From Sequoia sempervirens (taxonomy: Eukaryota; Streptophyta; Pinopsida; Cupressales; Cupressaceae), in contig VDFB02254930.1 in assembly GCA_007258455.2 (NCBI GenBank), forward strand, positions 62,001 to 126,000: a stretch of 64,000 nt of DNA, in the 5' to 3' direction. Position 1 is the first letter of the stretch; every line of letters begins with the position of its first letter. The notes beneath the pieces are model-generated. The model ran no database searches, was not told the origin of the DNA, and worked only from the letters and a program-made list of their open reading frames with translations. Shown here piece by piece: positions 1 through 11,297 of this stretch. Position numbers and translations under genes: made by a program.

Positions 1-125
1 AAGTGCCAAAAGACTTGGAAGTCCGCCATGTTCAAAAAGATGATGGCCAAGACCATAGAAAGTCCGCCCTCACCTTGTCAAAAGTTCTTCAAAGTCCCCC
101 ATGGTCTATGAAGAGGAAAAAGATC
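1..125 (+). repeat. E1 end of the AAGTCCGCC repeat array
   Basis: AAGTCCGCC occurs near 20 and 60 with a variant near 97, spaced about 40 bases, matching the longer array in E2 at 7220-7950. The array begins upstream of the window. From 126 to 1600 there is AT-rich DNA of the same element with no further gene. Confidence 0.7.
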
Positions 126-1643
126 GATTTTTACTAAGTGTTTGGTGCCTAGCCAAGACAAATTCGAAAATTTGCCTAAGTATAGAGGCTAAAAGATGAA
201 AAATGAAGATTTTGGCTAGGAATCACGACATTTTCAAGAAGTTAAGTGCTAAGTTTGAAAGGACACGTGCTAAAGAAGATTAGGATATGACAAGGAATAA
301 AATGAAGTGTGCCTAGCACAAAAGTGGAAGAGAAATTAAATTTGCCTAAGTATGGTTGTCTGAAGGAAATGTTAAGAAATTGACAACTTTGGCCAGAGGA
401 AAATGCACGAGGCAAGGAGAAAGGAAAGTTCGCCCTTGGCTAGAAGGAAGAAGAATTTGTCAAGCGTCAAAGAAATTCGCCCGATGAAGACATCCAGACA
501 AGGATTTTGCCTAGAAAAATCCGACTGAGCAAGAGAAAATTTGACTTTGGCAGAAGAAAATAGGCTCAGTGCAAGGGAAAAGTCAGCTATGGCAAAGAAA
601 AACAGGGATCTGGCATAAAGTTTGTCGACGGAATGGCTTAAGTTTTGACTTGGCTAGACGAAATCGAGAATAAAATTGGAAAATACACTTTTAGCCGAGA
701 AAAATGAAAGGAAAATCAAAATAGCCATGGGTCCAAAATGAACGGGTTGGAATAAATTAAAATATTTTAATATTTTAATAATTTATTTTCAACTACTTGG
801 AAATTTAAAATGCCTTGGACAAAATCGAATTTTCCAGACAAGAGTTGGAAGGAAATAAATTACGCCGGCCAGAGATAAAATCCAACAAGCAAAATTAAAT
901 TCGTCATGAATTTAATTAAATATTTAATGTTTTCTTTTAAAATTCGAAAAATCAAAGATAAACATTAAGCAAAAATCGAATTTTTGAAGATCAGTGAGAT
1001 TTGCTTGGATAAGCTTGAGACAGATTCTATTCGGGAAACCTGCCTGTTTAAACAAAAGAAAACAAATCGAAATCGAAAGAGAAGATGGCAGTTGCTAAAA
1101 CAGATCAAGCTCTTCAGCATTATAATGAGTTTCAGCAACTCATTTTTTTACACACAGCTGAAGAGAAATTTAATATCTCTCGGAATTCTCAGTTAGTCGA
1201 TTGTTCAGTAGGCAAGATCGAATTTTCCAGAGGGTGAAGTAATGTTATGCTGAGGAAGAATTTTCGTGGGAAAGGAAAAGATTTATTTTTGAATTCTTCT
1301 GTGCAAGAGGGGCGCACTTCATTAATTGATTTTTTGGAATAAAAATCAGAATTTAAATCTGATTTGCAGCCAGCAGTTCTTCATTGAGGTTTGATGTTTA
1401 ATCAAATAAATTCGCCATTCTTCTTCTGTCTTTTCATATTGGCAAAAGTTCTGGCCAAAATCTTAACTTCGTCCAATTTACTTTCAGCTTGCTTTTTCGC
1501 AGCAATTTAATTATTTAACTGGCTGAAAGTAAATTTTCGAATCCAAAGCATGGGAATAAATTATTTGAAAAAGTCTTTGTATTAATGTTAATTTTATGAC
1601 TGCAGGTTGAAGACCACGGTAGGCGAAATCAAAGAAGCTGAAA

Positions 1644-4446
1644 ATGAAGTTTGCCAGCAAAGGTGCTCAGCGGGAGACCAAAGTCATTTCAAAATGGAAG
1701 AATGTCGTAGACACCGATCTCGGACATGTCGACTTTGATGAGTTTAAGAAAAGAATGTATGGGCAGAATGGAATTCCCACACCGATAGCCAGACAGATAG
1801 TAAAAAACAGGATATTTCAGGCAGCTGAATTCCCATCGGCAATGGATTGTGCAGAATTGATGATGGAGTGTGCTATCCACTATGATGCTCATAAGAGGCA
1901 AATCATCGCACCTGATGGAAGAATCTTGGCACACTTGGGCGAAGTGGCAATCCAGGAAACCTTCGGCATCCCAGAACATTCATGGATGGTCTATAAGACC
2001 AAGGAAGAAGCCAAGAGGTTATATGATAATAGATAGCAAACCCGATTTGTGCGCCACAACAATTAACAAAGTATGGATGGACAAGCCTAAGCCATCAATA
2101 AAGAAGATGCCCGAAAGACCTCGCCGGACAGATTTCAAGGAAGATTTTGGAGACATCATCCTGATGCTAAACAGAGTAGCCGGCAACCCGCAAGGCGGCT
2201 TTTTCGAGAGCTGGATGTACTATTTCATAGACGAGATCACTTCTGGCGTCAAAATGTTCAACTGGTCACGGATGATAAGTGACAACCTCCACGAGCAATT
2301 GATCAACCTCAAAGAGACAAAATCTTTTCATATGAGTTCGTATGTTGTCTACTTGTTGGCTAGATCATACAAGTATCCAGGGCTAATTTGCAAGGGCAAA
2401 GTTGGCAACAGAGAGAACGAACTCAGGCCTTACGACTGCTACCCACAACTCCAATTGAAGGAGAAGACTCACTTCAAGAGGGTGCATGATGCCTTCCTAA
2501 TGCATATTACCAGAAAGCTTCAAGGAGGAGTGCATCAGAGGCTGAGCCATGAGGCGAAAAGTCTTATCAGTAAATACGGATCTTGGTTCATCCAGTTCCC
2601 GAAATTCACTTACATCAGGATCCAGGGATTTACTGGAAATCCCTATAAATTGCCCATCTATCCGACAAATAGGATGATTTTGCTCGAGGTCCTGAGACAG
2701 TTAGAGGAATATCAAAACATCCGGAGGCCAACCAAGAAGGCATCTGTCACATTCCCATTTTTCATTGGGAACATGTTGGAGTATTGTCCATCAACACAGG
2801 CAGCTGATAGTGCAAGGTTGGAGATCCAGTGGTATCCATTTACAGCCTACAAGTCCAGGGTCAATTTTGACCCGCATCATAATATTCGGATAGTAGAGGG
2901 GAGAAAGTACGAGCACAGAATGGAACTGGAAGATTTCTGGGCAAATGCTGCCGATGAATACTAAGTCAGGAGGAGGCAATGGTCCAGAATGCCACTAGAC
3001 TTCATGAGGGCAATTGAGTTTTTCCGGGTGCCTTACCAGTTGCAGGATGATGGGAACCACATCCAGCCACGCTTCGAGGAAAGCCGACCTCTTCCTCCAA
3101 TAAAATGGTCAGAACTTGAGCACGCAGACTTGGCAACCTTAATGAGACTAGTGACTAAATATTCTCAGTGGTGGGTTGACTATCATGCCCAAGAATTAAG
3201 ACAGAGAGGAATCATGCTCACATATGATCTACTGAGCGAGTCAGAATCATATTCTTCTAATGCCAGTGCATCCCATCGAGACTTGGTCGGGATCAGAGAG
3301 AAAAGGAAGGAAATAGTGCCAAGTGCTGAGCCTGCTTCCAAGAGGCATAAGGGAGAGCCTTCTCGTTCAGCGGCATCTCGAAACATTGACGAGTTGGTGG
3401 CTACTATAGACGAGTCCTTAGTAGAGATACTTGAACCTCCTGCAGTTCAGGAAGAGAATGATGAACCTATTCAGCTGGATGACGAGGAGCCCTTGTCACC
3501 TACGGGCACGGAAATCTTAGGTTCAGACAATGAGATAGAAGTCCGGAATAATGACTTCGAGGAGGGAATGATTTCTGCTCTCAAAGGGGTTGTGGATGTT
3601 CCGAATGAGGAAGAGGTTTAGGTAGAGGATGGAATTGAGCAGCCGACCATTCCAGAGTGGCTGATGGAAAGGATGAAAATTCAGGTACCTGCAGAAGCTC
3701 AAGAAGAGGAGGATGATACTACCAATTTCTTGGCAAGGTTGGAGCAAGTCGCAATCAAGAAGCCTGCCAAGAAATTCTCCACCATTCAGAGAACGAGACA
3801 GGCAACCGTTCCATACACATTGCAGTACCCACGGTGGACAAGCCACGAGATGAGATTACTCCTCAGGAATATGCCATAACCACTGTTGACCTTGGCCCAA
3901 CCTCGAAAGGTCAAGAGGTGGAGGAGTTAGATAATTCCGTCTCAACCATCAAAGCAAGACTGGAAAAGGAAGTGGCTAAGAAGAAAGAGTATAAGAAGGA
4001 GGTTGAACGTCTTAAGGAATATATATAGCATTTGACCCAGCCACTTGATCAGGGAAATGCGAATGTTCCTCCTCTCCTCAATTCATCACAGGAGGTGACC
4101 AAGGATGTCGAGTATGGAATGGTGATGGCCAAGGAAGCTCAGGATTGGATGGCAAGCGAAGGCATAGATGCGGCATTGTTCATGGAAAAACTGGCACTTG
4201 CTTATGGGAAAACTTCATATTTTCTTTCTAGACTTATTGATATGGCGGAAACATGGGAATGTATTCCGGATATGCAGGAGAGGCTTATTCCATGCCTCAG
4301 GCTATTGAAGGGCACTCCAAGAGAGGAGTTGGTTGACAAGAAGGTGATTGCTGCAGGAGCAGCATATGATTTCAATCACTGGTTTTGGGCAGTAACTATA
4401 CGTAGGGAAGTTTTGGAGAAGGCAAAAGTGGATGGACTTAGAATTG
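1644..4446 (+). pseudogene. E1 ORF, N-terminal and central part, broken
   Basis: Decayed copy of the E-family protein (function unknown). The frame opens after an intron-acceptor-like TGACTGCAG at 1597-1605; the start codon used in E2 (ATG at 9458) is AAG here. Breaks: an insertion near 2030 gives a stop at 2034 and a frame change; stops occur at 2962 (TAA) and 3619 (TAG), with a further frame change near 3800 and another stop near 4026. Recognisable family blocks are NVVDTDLGHVDFDEF near the start, NWSRMISDN, FHMSSYVVYLLAR, WFIQFPKFTY and PTNRMILLEV. An acidic central region follows, then a coiled-coil-like KKEYKKEVERLKEYI. G1 inserted at 4447; the C-terminal end resumes at 28198. Confidence 0.8.
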
Positions 4447-5810
4447 TGTCATGTCCCCTTCTAGTTGACATCTCTCCGAGCACAGGATTATCCTATTATG
4501 CAACCCTCGTAGGCTGATAGGTTGGATAGAGGGTCATGTTGGAGCTTGGCTCAGCTTCAGTTGGCAGTATTTGATCAATTGGCTTTCGTTCGGACTCATT
4601 CAGATGCTTCAAGCCTGAGTTGCTATTTTTAGCAGTATCTAGCACTCAGCGAGGGACCCCTGCTATTTTTAGCAGTATGGATGGATCACGTTCAGAATCA
4701 CTTCCTTATTTGTCAACTTCAGACGGCTCAAGCATCGGGTGAATATTGAGAGAGATATTAATATTTAATTGATTTAATTAAATATTAATTGTGGAAGCAT
4801 TATAATATAAAGTTATAATATTTTAATTATAACTTAAGTGATTTCAGTGAAGGGGTCGCCCATCATGGAAAGGGGCCATTTGAGGAATATAATTTATAAT
4901 TAAAAATTTGGTTGGAGACTATTGAAATAATTAAAAGAGAGAGGTCGAATTATTTAATAATCCCTATCTTTAAGGAATTCGCACTTTTCATGAAGTATAA
5001 GGCTTTTGCTTGGAAAAGCGAGCCATTATGATTATTGTGAATTGAAAATTGATCAAGTTTCGTCAGAGCACGGAAGCCTAGGGTTTCAGTCTCAGTGCAT
5101 TGGGGAACGAGCCATCTCCAGTGAGAGCGATTCAGAGGGTGTGAAATATCATCCGATTTATTGCCAGGCAGAGGGATTTCTTCATCCAGAAGAAATTACA
5201 GAGCATTCAGAAGTTATTTGCATTCAGGGTTTCAGTTAGTAATTCATTACAGAGGAGATCTTGCATTGAGGCATCATCCTTATTGATATTCTGGAGGGGT
5301 TTAAGATAGCTGTACTTTGCATTCATTGCTGCTGCTGCAGCCGTACCTCCTGTCAGGCCGTACCATTCAAAAGGCCGTACTTTTTACACAAAGGAATTCG
5401 CCTTCCTGTTTGGTCATCCAGCTTCATCCTTTTGGGCGCCTAGGTCACTGGATCATTGCTTGAACATTAGACGGAGGGAGAAGCAGTCATTAATGAAGCC
5501 GTACCATCATTTGCATTATTTCAGCTGGCAGCAATAACCAGGTTTTCTCAATTAAAAATATTATTTCCTTGTTGCATGTTATTAGACATTCCTTGTAATT
5601 TGTCCGGAAGATCAATAAATGATTAGCCAGTGTTAGATCTTGCATTCTCTATCAATATCGTTGATATAGCATTTAGTTTGAATTTATTATCATTTTTATT
5701 GCAAAATCGCACTCTTCATATTCAAGCAAAAACATCAAAAAAACCAAAAAACTGCAAAAACAAACAAAAATATTCGGAATCAGAATCAGGGGGAAACAAG
5801 GGTTTCTACA
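4447..5810 (+). repeat. G1 5' LTR
   Basis: Starts TGTCATGTCC and ends GTTTCTACA, matching 26836-28197. It carries two copies of TGCTATTTTTAGCAG (4621 and 4661), a motif shared with the unrelated E elements. A poly(A) signal AATAAA lies at 5614-5619. The 3' LTR has lost the terminal TG (GGCC instead of TGTC), so the boundary is set by the TSD and by alignment. Confidence 0.95.
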
Positions 5811-5811
5811 G

Positions 5812-5824
5812 TGGTATCAGAGCT
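5812..5824 (+). other. G1 primer-binding site (initiator tRNA-Met)
   Basis: TGGTATCAGAGCT lies one base after the 5' LTR. It is the usual plant PBS complementary to the 3' end of initiator tRNA-Met, where minus-strand DNA synthesis begins. Confidence 0.93.
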
Positions 5825-5949
5825 AAATCCTGCCATCCTGAGGGTTTAGCAGTCTTATGTAGCCATAACAGGTTGGATCTCACAGGTATTACACACGCAG
5901 ACGTGCTCTGATTGATAGACATCAGAGTTCAATCCGGCAGTCGGAAAAC

Positions 5950-6527
5950 ATGGCTGAGAGAACAGAAAATCCTAGAACAGAGATTCCTCATAACAACAGA
6001 GATCAGGATGATGCAGAGGTTTTGCATGCACTCAGAGACTTACGAGCAGGTCAACGGCAGTCTAATGATGTATTACAGTAGTTGACAGTAGCACTTCAGA
6101 GATTGGGTACTCTGAGGAGACAGTCACCACATCGTGACGACGAGAGGAGTGAAGCAGGATCTCGCAGGGCACCTAGGACAGCCTCACGGACAGCAGATAG
6201 GCCCACTAGGCCTACTTTTGTGAGACAGGAGCCCGATGAGGCTATTGCAGGTGAGGAGCATGAGGAGTTGTTCGCTGATACACTTATGGCAGCGAACGAG
6301 GAGTGGGAGTTGGTACCACCGGAGGTCAGAGAGAGGATTTCTTTTGACCGTTTTGTTACACAGAGGAGAGAACATAATAGAGGTCGACAGAATTGGAGAC
6401 CTAGACAGCAGAACAATGACCTGAAACATGCTACAAACTGACTCAATCTAGCTATGTTCGATGGTAGTGGTAAAGTGACAGCTCAGGCTTGGATTAGTAA
6501 GCTGGACACATTTCTTACATTGCGTCC
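5950..6527 (+). pseudogene. gag: G1 gag, N-terminal part
   Basis: The ATG at 5950 follows the PBS by about 125 bases. The frame runs through an in-frame TAG at 6079 and TGA at 6439 up to the E2 insertion after 6527. The text AWISKLDTFLTLRP just before the break is the start of the retrotransposon gag domain. It resumes in the same frame at 22754 once E2 and one copy of CGTCC are removed. The region before the domain is rich in Arg, Glu and Asp, as usual for chromovirus Gag N-termini. No frameshift is seen in this part; it has only nonsense changes. Confidence 0.88.
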
Positions 6528-6570
6528 TGTTGTGACCTTTTTCACACATCGCCCCATCACTGATGGGGAC
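6528..6570 (+). other. E2 5'-terminal hairpin
   Basis: After TGTTGTGACC come CCCCATC (6552-6558), loop ACT, GATGGGG (6562-6568). The same position in E5 is CCCCATT/AATGGGG, so the closing pair changed on both sides (C:G to T:A). E4 shows the intermediate T:G pair. Confidence 0.7.
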
Positions 6571-7219
6571 CCCCAGTTGCCTGTTAGTTTTTAGGGTTTT
6601 GTCTCCTTGCAACGGTTTCGTGAGATCACTTTACTAAAAGTTTCAAGTCAGTTTGCCGAAAGTTACCCGAGCCAAGTCCGTAATTCATGCTTGAATCAGT
6701 GCGTAGACGTCATGGAAGCGCTCAGAAGGCCCAGGAAACGAAGATCGACTATGAATTCGGCCAATTCTGAGACTTCCTACTTTTTAGGAAATTTTGCTTT
6801 TTCGATTTTTCATTTTTGGCATTTTTGGACCCAACAACGTTCCCTATTTTTTAGGGTTTGCTTTTTCTATTTTTAGAAAGTTTCTATTTTTGGAAAGTTT
6901 CTATATTTAGAAGGGTCCCGAGTTCCAAAAACACACTCAGAAGTTCGAAAAACTTGATAGAACTCTCAGAAAATCAAAGAGAAAATTCAAAAAATTATTG
7001 AAAAATCTGGAAAAACAAGTCAAAAAGCATGAAAATCAGACCCAAAAACATTGAAATCTGGAAAAATCAGGTCAAAACCAGTCAGATCTGAGGTTGAGAT
7101 CACCAAAAATCAGCTCAAGAAGGATGAAATTCATGAAATAAATGATTAAGTCTGGAAAATTCGCCATTTCCAAGAAGAAGAATGTCAAGAAGGATGAAGG
7201 AAAGTCTGAAAGATCATGG

Positions 7220-7955
7220 AGTTCGCCCAGCAGCAAAGAGGAATATCCTAGGACTCTTCAAAGTCCGCCATACAGCAAGCATGCATATCCTAAGAAGCTT
7301 CAAAGTCCGCCCAGCACTAAGCAAGCATGTCCTAGGATCCTTTAAAGTCCGCCATATGCCTAAAGGGAAGTGCCAAAAAGTCTTAAAGTCCGCCCAAGCT
7401 CATCCTCATCTCCTTCAAAGTCCGCCATGCATCTAAGGAAGAGGTGCCAAAATCTTTTAAAGTCCGCCTTGCACATCCTAAAGATCTCCAAAGTCCGCCA
7501 AGTTCAAAGGAAGGATGTCCAAAATGTTTCAAAGTCCGCCATCCACAAGAAAGGAAGTGCAAAAAGGTTCCAAAGTCCACCCTCGACATCCTAGGAAGCT
7601 TCAAAGTCCGCCTAGCCTTGTGATGGGATGTCTAAACACTTATGAAGTCCGCCCTTGAAAGGTGGGACTTGGCTGAAGACTATCCAAAGTCCGCCTAGGC
7701 ATGTAGAAGAAGAAAAAATCAAAATTTTTGCTAAGTATTGATACCTACCAAGGGGAATTTTGAAATTTGGCTAAGTGTGAAAGCCTATAAAGGTGGAAAA
7801 TCATTTTCAAAGAGATAAAATGCAGACACAAATGCTAAGAAGCTAAGAAGTCCGCCCTAGAAAAGAGGGCCATCCAAAATGCTTGTCCAAAATGATAATG
7901 AAGTCCGCCATACACTTGGAAGGGGCTAGCAAGGTGTCAAAGAAGTTCGCCTAGG
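7220..7955 (+). repeat. E2 array of AAGTCCGCC-type motifs
   Basis: About fifteen copies of CTTCAAAGTCCGCC-like words (for example 7261, 7303, 7345) lie every 30-50 bases with dissimilar spacers. Short ORFs across it are a by-product of the repeat. The spacers are related and degenerate, so it is not a CRISPR. DNA from 6570 to 7140 and from 7956 to 9440 is AT-rich element sequence in which I recognise no gene. Confidence 0.8.
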
Positions 7956-9457
7956 CACATTAAGAGGATTAAATAATAATTTTTTGCTAAGTGTTGATGC
8001 CTAGTCCAAGGAAAAATTCGAATATTTGCCTAAGTATAGAGGCTAAATGATGAGAAATGAAGATTTTTGGCTAGGAATCATGACATTTTCGAGAAGTTAA
8101 GTGCCAAGTTTGGGAAGACAAGTGCTAAAGAAGATTAGGATGTGGCAAGGAATAAAACGAAGTATGCCTAGCACAAAGGGGGAAGAGAAATTAAATTTGC
8201 CTAAGTATGGTGAAAATGTTGAGAAATTGACAACTTTGGCCGAAGAAAAATGCAGAAGGCAAAGAGAAAGGAGGGATCGCCCTTGGCCAGAAGGAAGAAG
8301 AATTTGTCAAGCGTCGAAGAAATTCGCCCGATGAGGACACCCAGATGAGGATTTTTCTTAGAAAAATTCGTCTGAGCAAGGAAATATTTGACTTTGGCAG
8401 AAGAAAATAGGCTCAGTACTATTAAAATCTCGCCTCGGCAAAGAAAAATAAGGATCTGGCAATAAAATTTTCGACGGAATGGCTTAAATTTTGATTTGGC
8501 TAGATGAAATTAAGGACAAAATCGGAAAATGAACTTTTAGCCAAAGAAAACGAGGAGAAAATCGAAATAGCCATGGGTCCAAAATGAACGGGTTGGAATA
8601 AATTAAAATATTTTTAATATTTTAATAATTTATTTCCAACTACTCGGAAATTTAAAATGCCTTGGACAAAATCAAATTTGCCAGAAATGTTTCGGAAGAA
8701 AATAAAGTACGCCAGGCAGAGATGAAATCCGACAAGAAAAATTAAATTCGCCATGAATTTAATTAAATATTGTTTTCTTTAAAAATTCGAAAAAATCAAA
8801 GATAAACATTAAGTGAAAAATCGAATTTTTGAAGATCAGTGAGATTTGCCTGGATAAGCTCGAGACTGATTCTTGTCGAAAAATAGAAGGAAACTTGCCT
8901 GTTTGGATAAATGAAAACAAATTGAGATCGAGAAAAATTATGGCAGTTGTTAAATTGAATTCAATCCTTCAGCATTATAATGAGTTTCAGCAACTCATTT
9001 TTTCACACACAGCTGAAGAGAAATTTAATCTTTCTCGAAATTATCAGGCAATTAATTGATCAATAGGCAAAGTCGAATTTTCCCAGAGAGAGAAGCAGTG
9101 TTATGCTGAAGAATTTTTCACAGGAAAAGAAAAGAGATTTATTCAAAGTTGAAATTCTTCTGTGAAGAGGGGCGCACTTTTTTTTCTAAAAATCAGATTT
9201 TTAAATTTGATTTGCATTCGACAGTTCTTCACTGAGGTTTGGTGTCCAATCAAATGAATTTGTTATCTCTTTTCTGTCCTTTCATCTTGACGAAGTTCTG
9301 GCGAAATTTTCAACTTCATCTAAATTACTTTCAGCTTGCTTTTTCGCAACAATTTAATTATTTAAACAGCTGAAAGTAAATTTTCGAATCCAAGGCACGA
9401 GATTTAATTATTTGAAAAAGTCTTTGTATTAATGTTGATCTTTTGGACTGCAAGTTG

Positions 9458-10220
9458 ATGACCACGGCAGGTGAACCATCAAAGAAGCTGAAAATGAAGT
9501 TTGCCAGCAAGGGTGCTCAGAAAGAGACCAAGGTCATTTCAAAGTGGAAGAATGTCGTGGACACTAATCTCGGACACATCGACTTTGATGAGTTCAAGAA
9601 AAGAGTGTATGGTCAGAAGGGACTTCCCACACCGATAGCCAAACGTATGGTCAGAAACGGGATATTTCAGGCAGCTGGATTCCCACCGGCAATGGATTGT
9701 GCGGAATTAATGGTGGAATGTGCTCTCCACTATGACGCTTAGAAGAGACAGATCATCGCACTTGATGGAAGAGTCTTAGCACACTTGGGTGAAGTTGCAA
9801 TCCAGGAGACCTTCGACATCCCGGAACATTCACGGACAGTCTATAAGACCAAGGAAGAAGCCAAAAGATTATATGACAGTCAACCGGATTTGTGCGCCAC
9901 AACAGTCAACAAGGTGTGGATGGACAAGCCTAAGCCTTCAATCAAGAAGTTGCCCAAGAGGCCTCGCCGAACAGACTTCAAAGAAGATTTTGGGGATATC
10001 GTGTTGATGCTGAATAGAATAGCTGGTAACCCGCAAGGCGCCTTTTTCGAGAGCTGGATGTACTATTTCATAGACGAGATCACCTCTGGTGTCAAAATGT
10101 TCAATTGGTCACGGATGATAAGTGACAACCTCCATGAGCAATTGACCAACCTCGAAGAGACTAAGTCTTTTCATATGAGTTCGTATGTTGTATACCTGTT
10201 GGCCAGATCATACAAGTATC
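9458..10220 (+). pseudogene. E2 ORF, N-terminal part, split by E3
   Basis: First 254 codons of the E-family protein, starting at the ATG at 9458 (MTTAGEPSKKLK) soon after an intron-acceptor remnant (GACTGCAAG). One in-frame stop at 9740 (TAG) stands where E1 has a His codon. Family blocks seen are NVVDTNLGHIDFDEF, NWSRMISDN and FHMSSYVVYLLAR. E3 inserted after 10220; with E3 and one GTATC removed, the frame continues exactly into 19370. The joined frame has about 1,069 codons, close to the intact E3 protein. Confidence 0.85.
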
Positions 10221-10305
10221 TGTTGATGTGATTTTTGTGACCTCACCAACCAGGTAGAACAAAGTTTCCAAATGGATACCCTATTCTCCCTTGAACAAAG
10301 TATTC

Positions 10306-10336
10306 GGCGTGCTAAGATTGCGAGTGAGATCACGCC
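10306..10336 (-). other. E3 conserved 3' stem-loop
   Basis: On the minus strand, stem GGCGTG/CACGCC closes a 19-nt loop ATCTCACTCGCAATCTTAG. The loop core CTCGCAATCTTAG is nearly invariant in E0-E5 while the stem sequence changes by paired substitutions (AGCGTG/CACGCT in E5, CATGCG/CGCATG in E4, CGTGCG/CGCACG in E0). It lies about 85 nt from the element's 3' end. Confidence 0.75.
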
Positions 10337-11102
10337 TTCAACTCCAGGGTTCTTTAAATGCGAATAGGCTCAGTTTGGTTGATGTGTATATGCTGTGTAC
10401 TCACGAGGGGACTTACGTAGTTGTTCAAAATGAGTGTAGTAACGACCAATTTGTGCTTTTGAAGGGGATTTTGCGCAAATGATTTGGCTTTAGCGTGCAA
10501 GTTTCCTAAAACTAACCAAGATTATGCAGAATTGAATGGTTGCAGAGATTTCTAAAATCTAACTTCTAATCTAAATGCAAATGGGTGTTACGCTCAACCT
10601 AAATGAAAATGATTCCTGTGACAACACAAGTAAGTGCAATCTTCAAAGGGTAAAAATGATGTTCAAATCACGATTCAATAGGCAACTACCATCACAACGA
10701 TGCATAACTACCTATGAACCTTGATCGAGTTAAGAATAAAAAGTCCACACAAGACGTGCTTACCATCAGCAAGAACGTTAGTGGTATGGATAAAAGAAAT
10801 TCACTTATATCAAGCATAAACATCCATGTCTAACTACAAGCATGAAATTAAGTTCCTAATTGAAGTCAAAGGAATAAGAAACCTCATGAACTATTCCAAA
10901 CAAAGTTGAAATTCACCATCAATGAAAAGCTTTATTAAGAATAATCTTTTGTGACAATCTCTTACAAAATTCTCAAAGGGAGAATCCCCCTTCTTCAACA
11001 ATGCAAATGAGAAACTACTCTAACTTAAAAGCTTCTACTCTCTATTCTGCTTGAACAATAGCTCTCTATTCTCTGATTCTATGACTACTAGAGTACAAAT
11101 GA

Positions 11103-11123
11103 GGGGGACTCCCCCTTATATAG
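11103..11123 (-). promoter_or_regulatory. E3 downstream TATA box with G5/C5 hairpin
   Basis: On the minus strand CTATATAAGG runs straight into GGGGG-AGT-CCCCC. The same layout is in E4 (47646) and E5 (62868). It lies about 175 bases after the ORF stop and is the candidate U3/R promoter of the element. Confidence 0.65.
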
Positions 11124-11297
11124 CTGGCCTGTTTGAACAGACGGCCCAGATCAAATTACAACGGAGGGCTCAGATTGAGCCACCTCAGCCCTAGACGAGT
11201 TTGCCCTAAAAACCGCCAGAAGGTGGAGGAGTGGCGTCATAAATGCTCCTAAAAATAGCAGATTCCTCCTTTGACCAGTATGAGCAATTAATGCCCA

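Noticed and set aside
7142..7604. Overlapping short ORFs with repeated SPPS or KVR-type peptides
   Set aside because: They follow the AAGTCCGCC repeat on both strands and have no start context or homology between copies.
7220..7955. CRISPR-like layout (short repeat, 30-40 base spacers)
   Set aside because: Plant nuclear retroelement; repeat of only about 9-14 bases, spacers related to each other, no cas genes.
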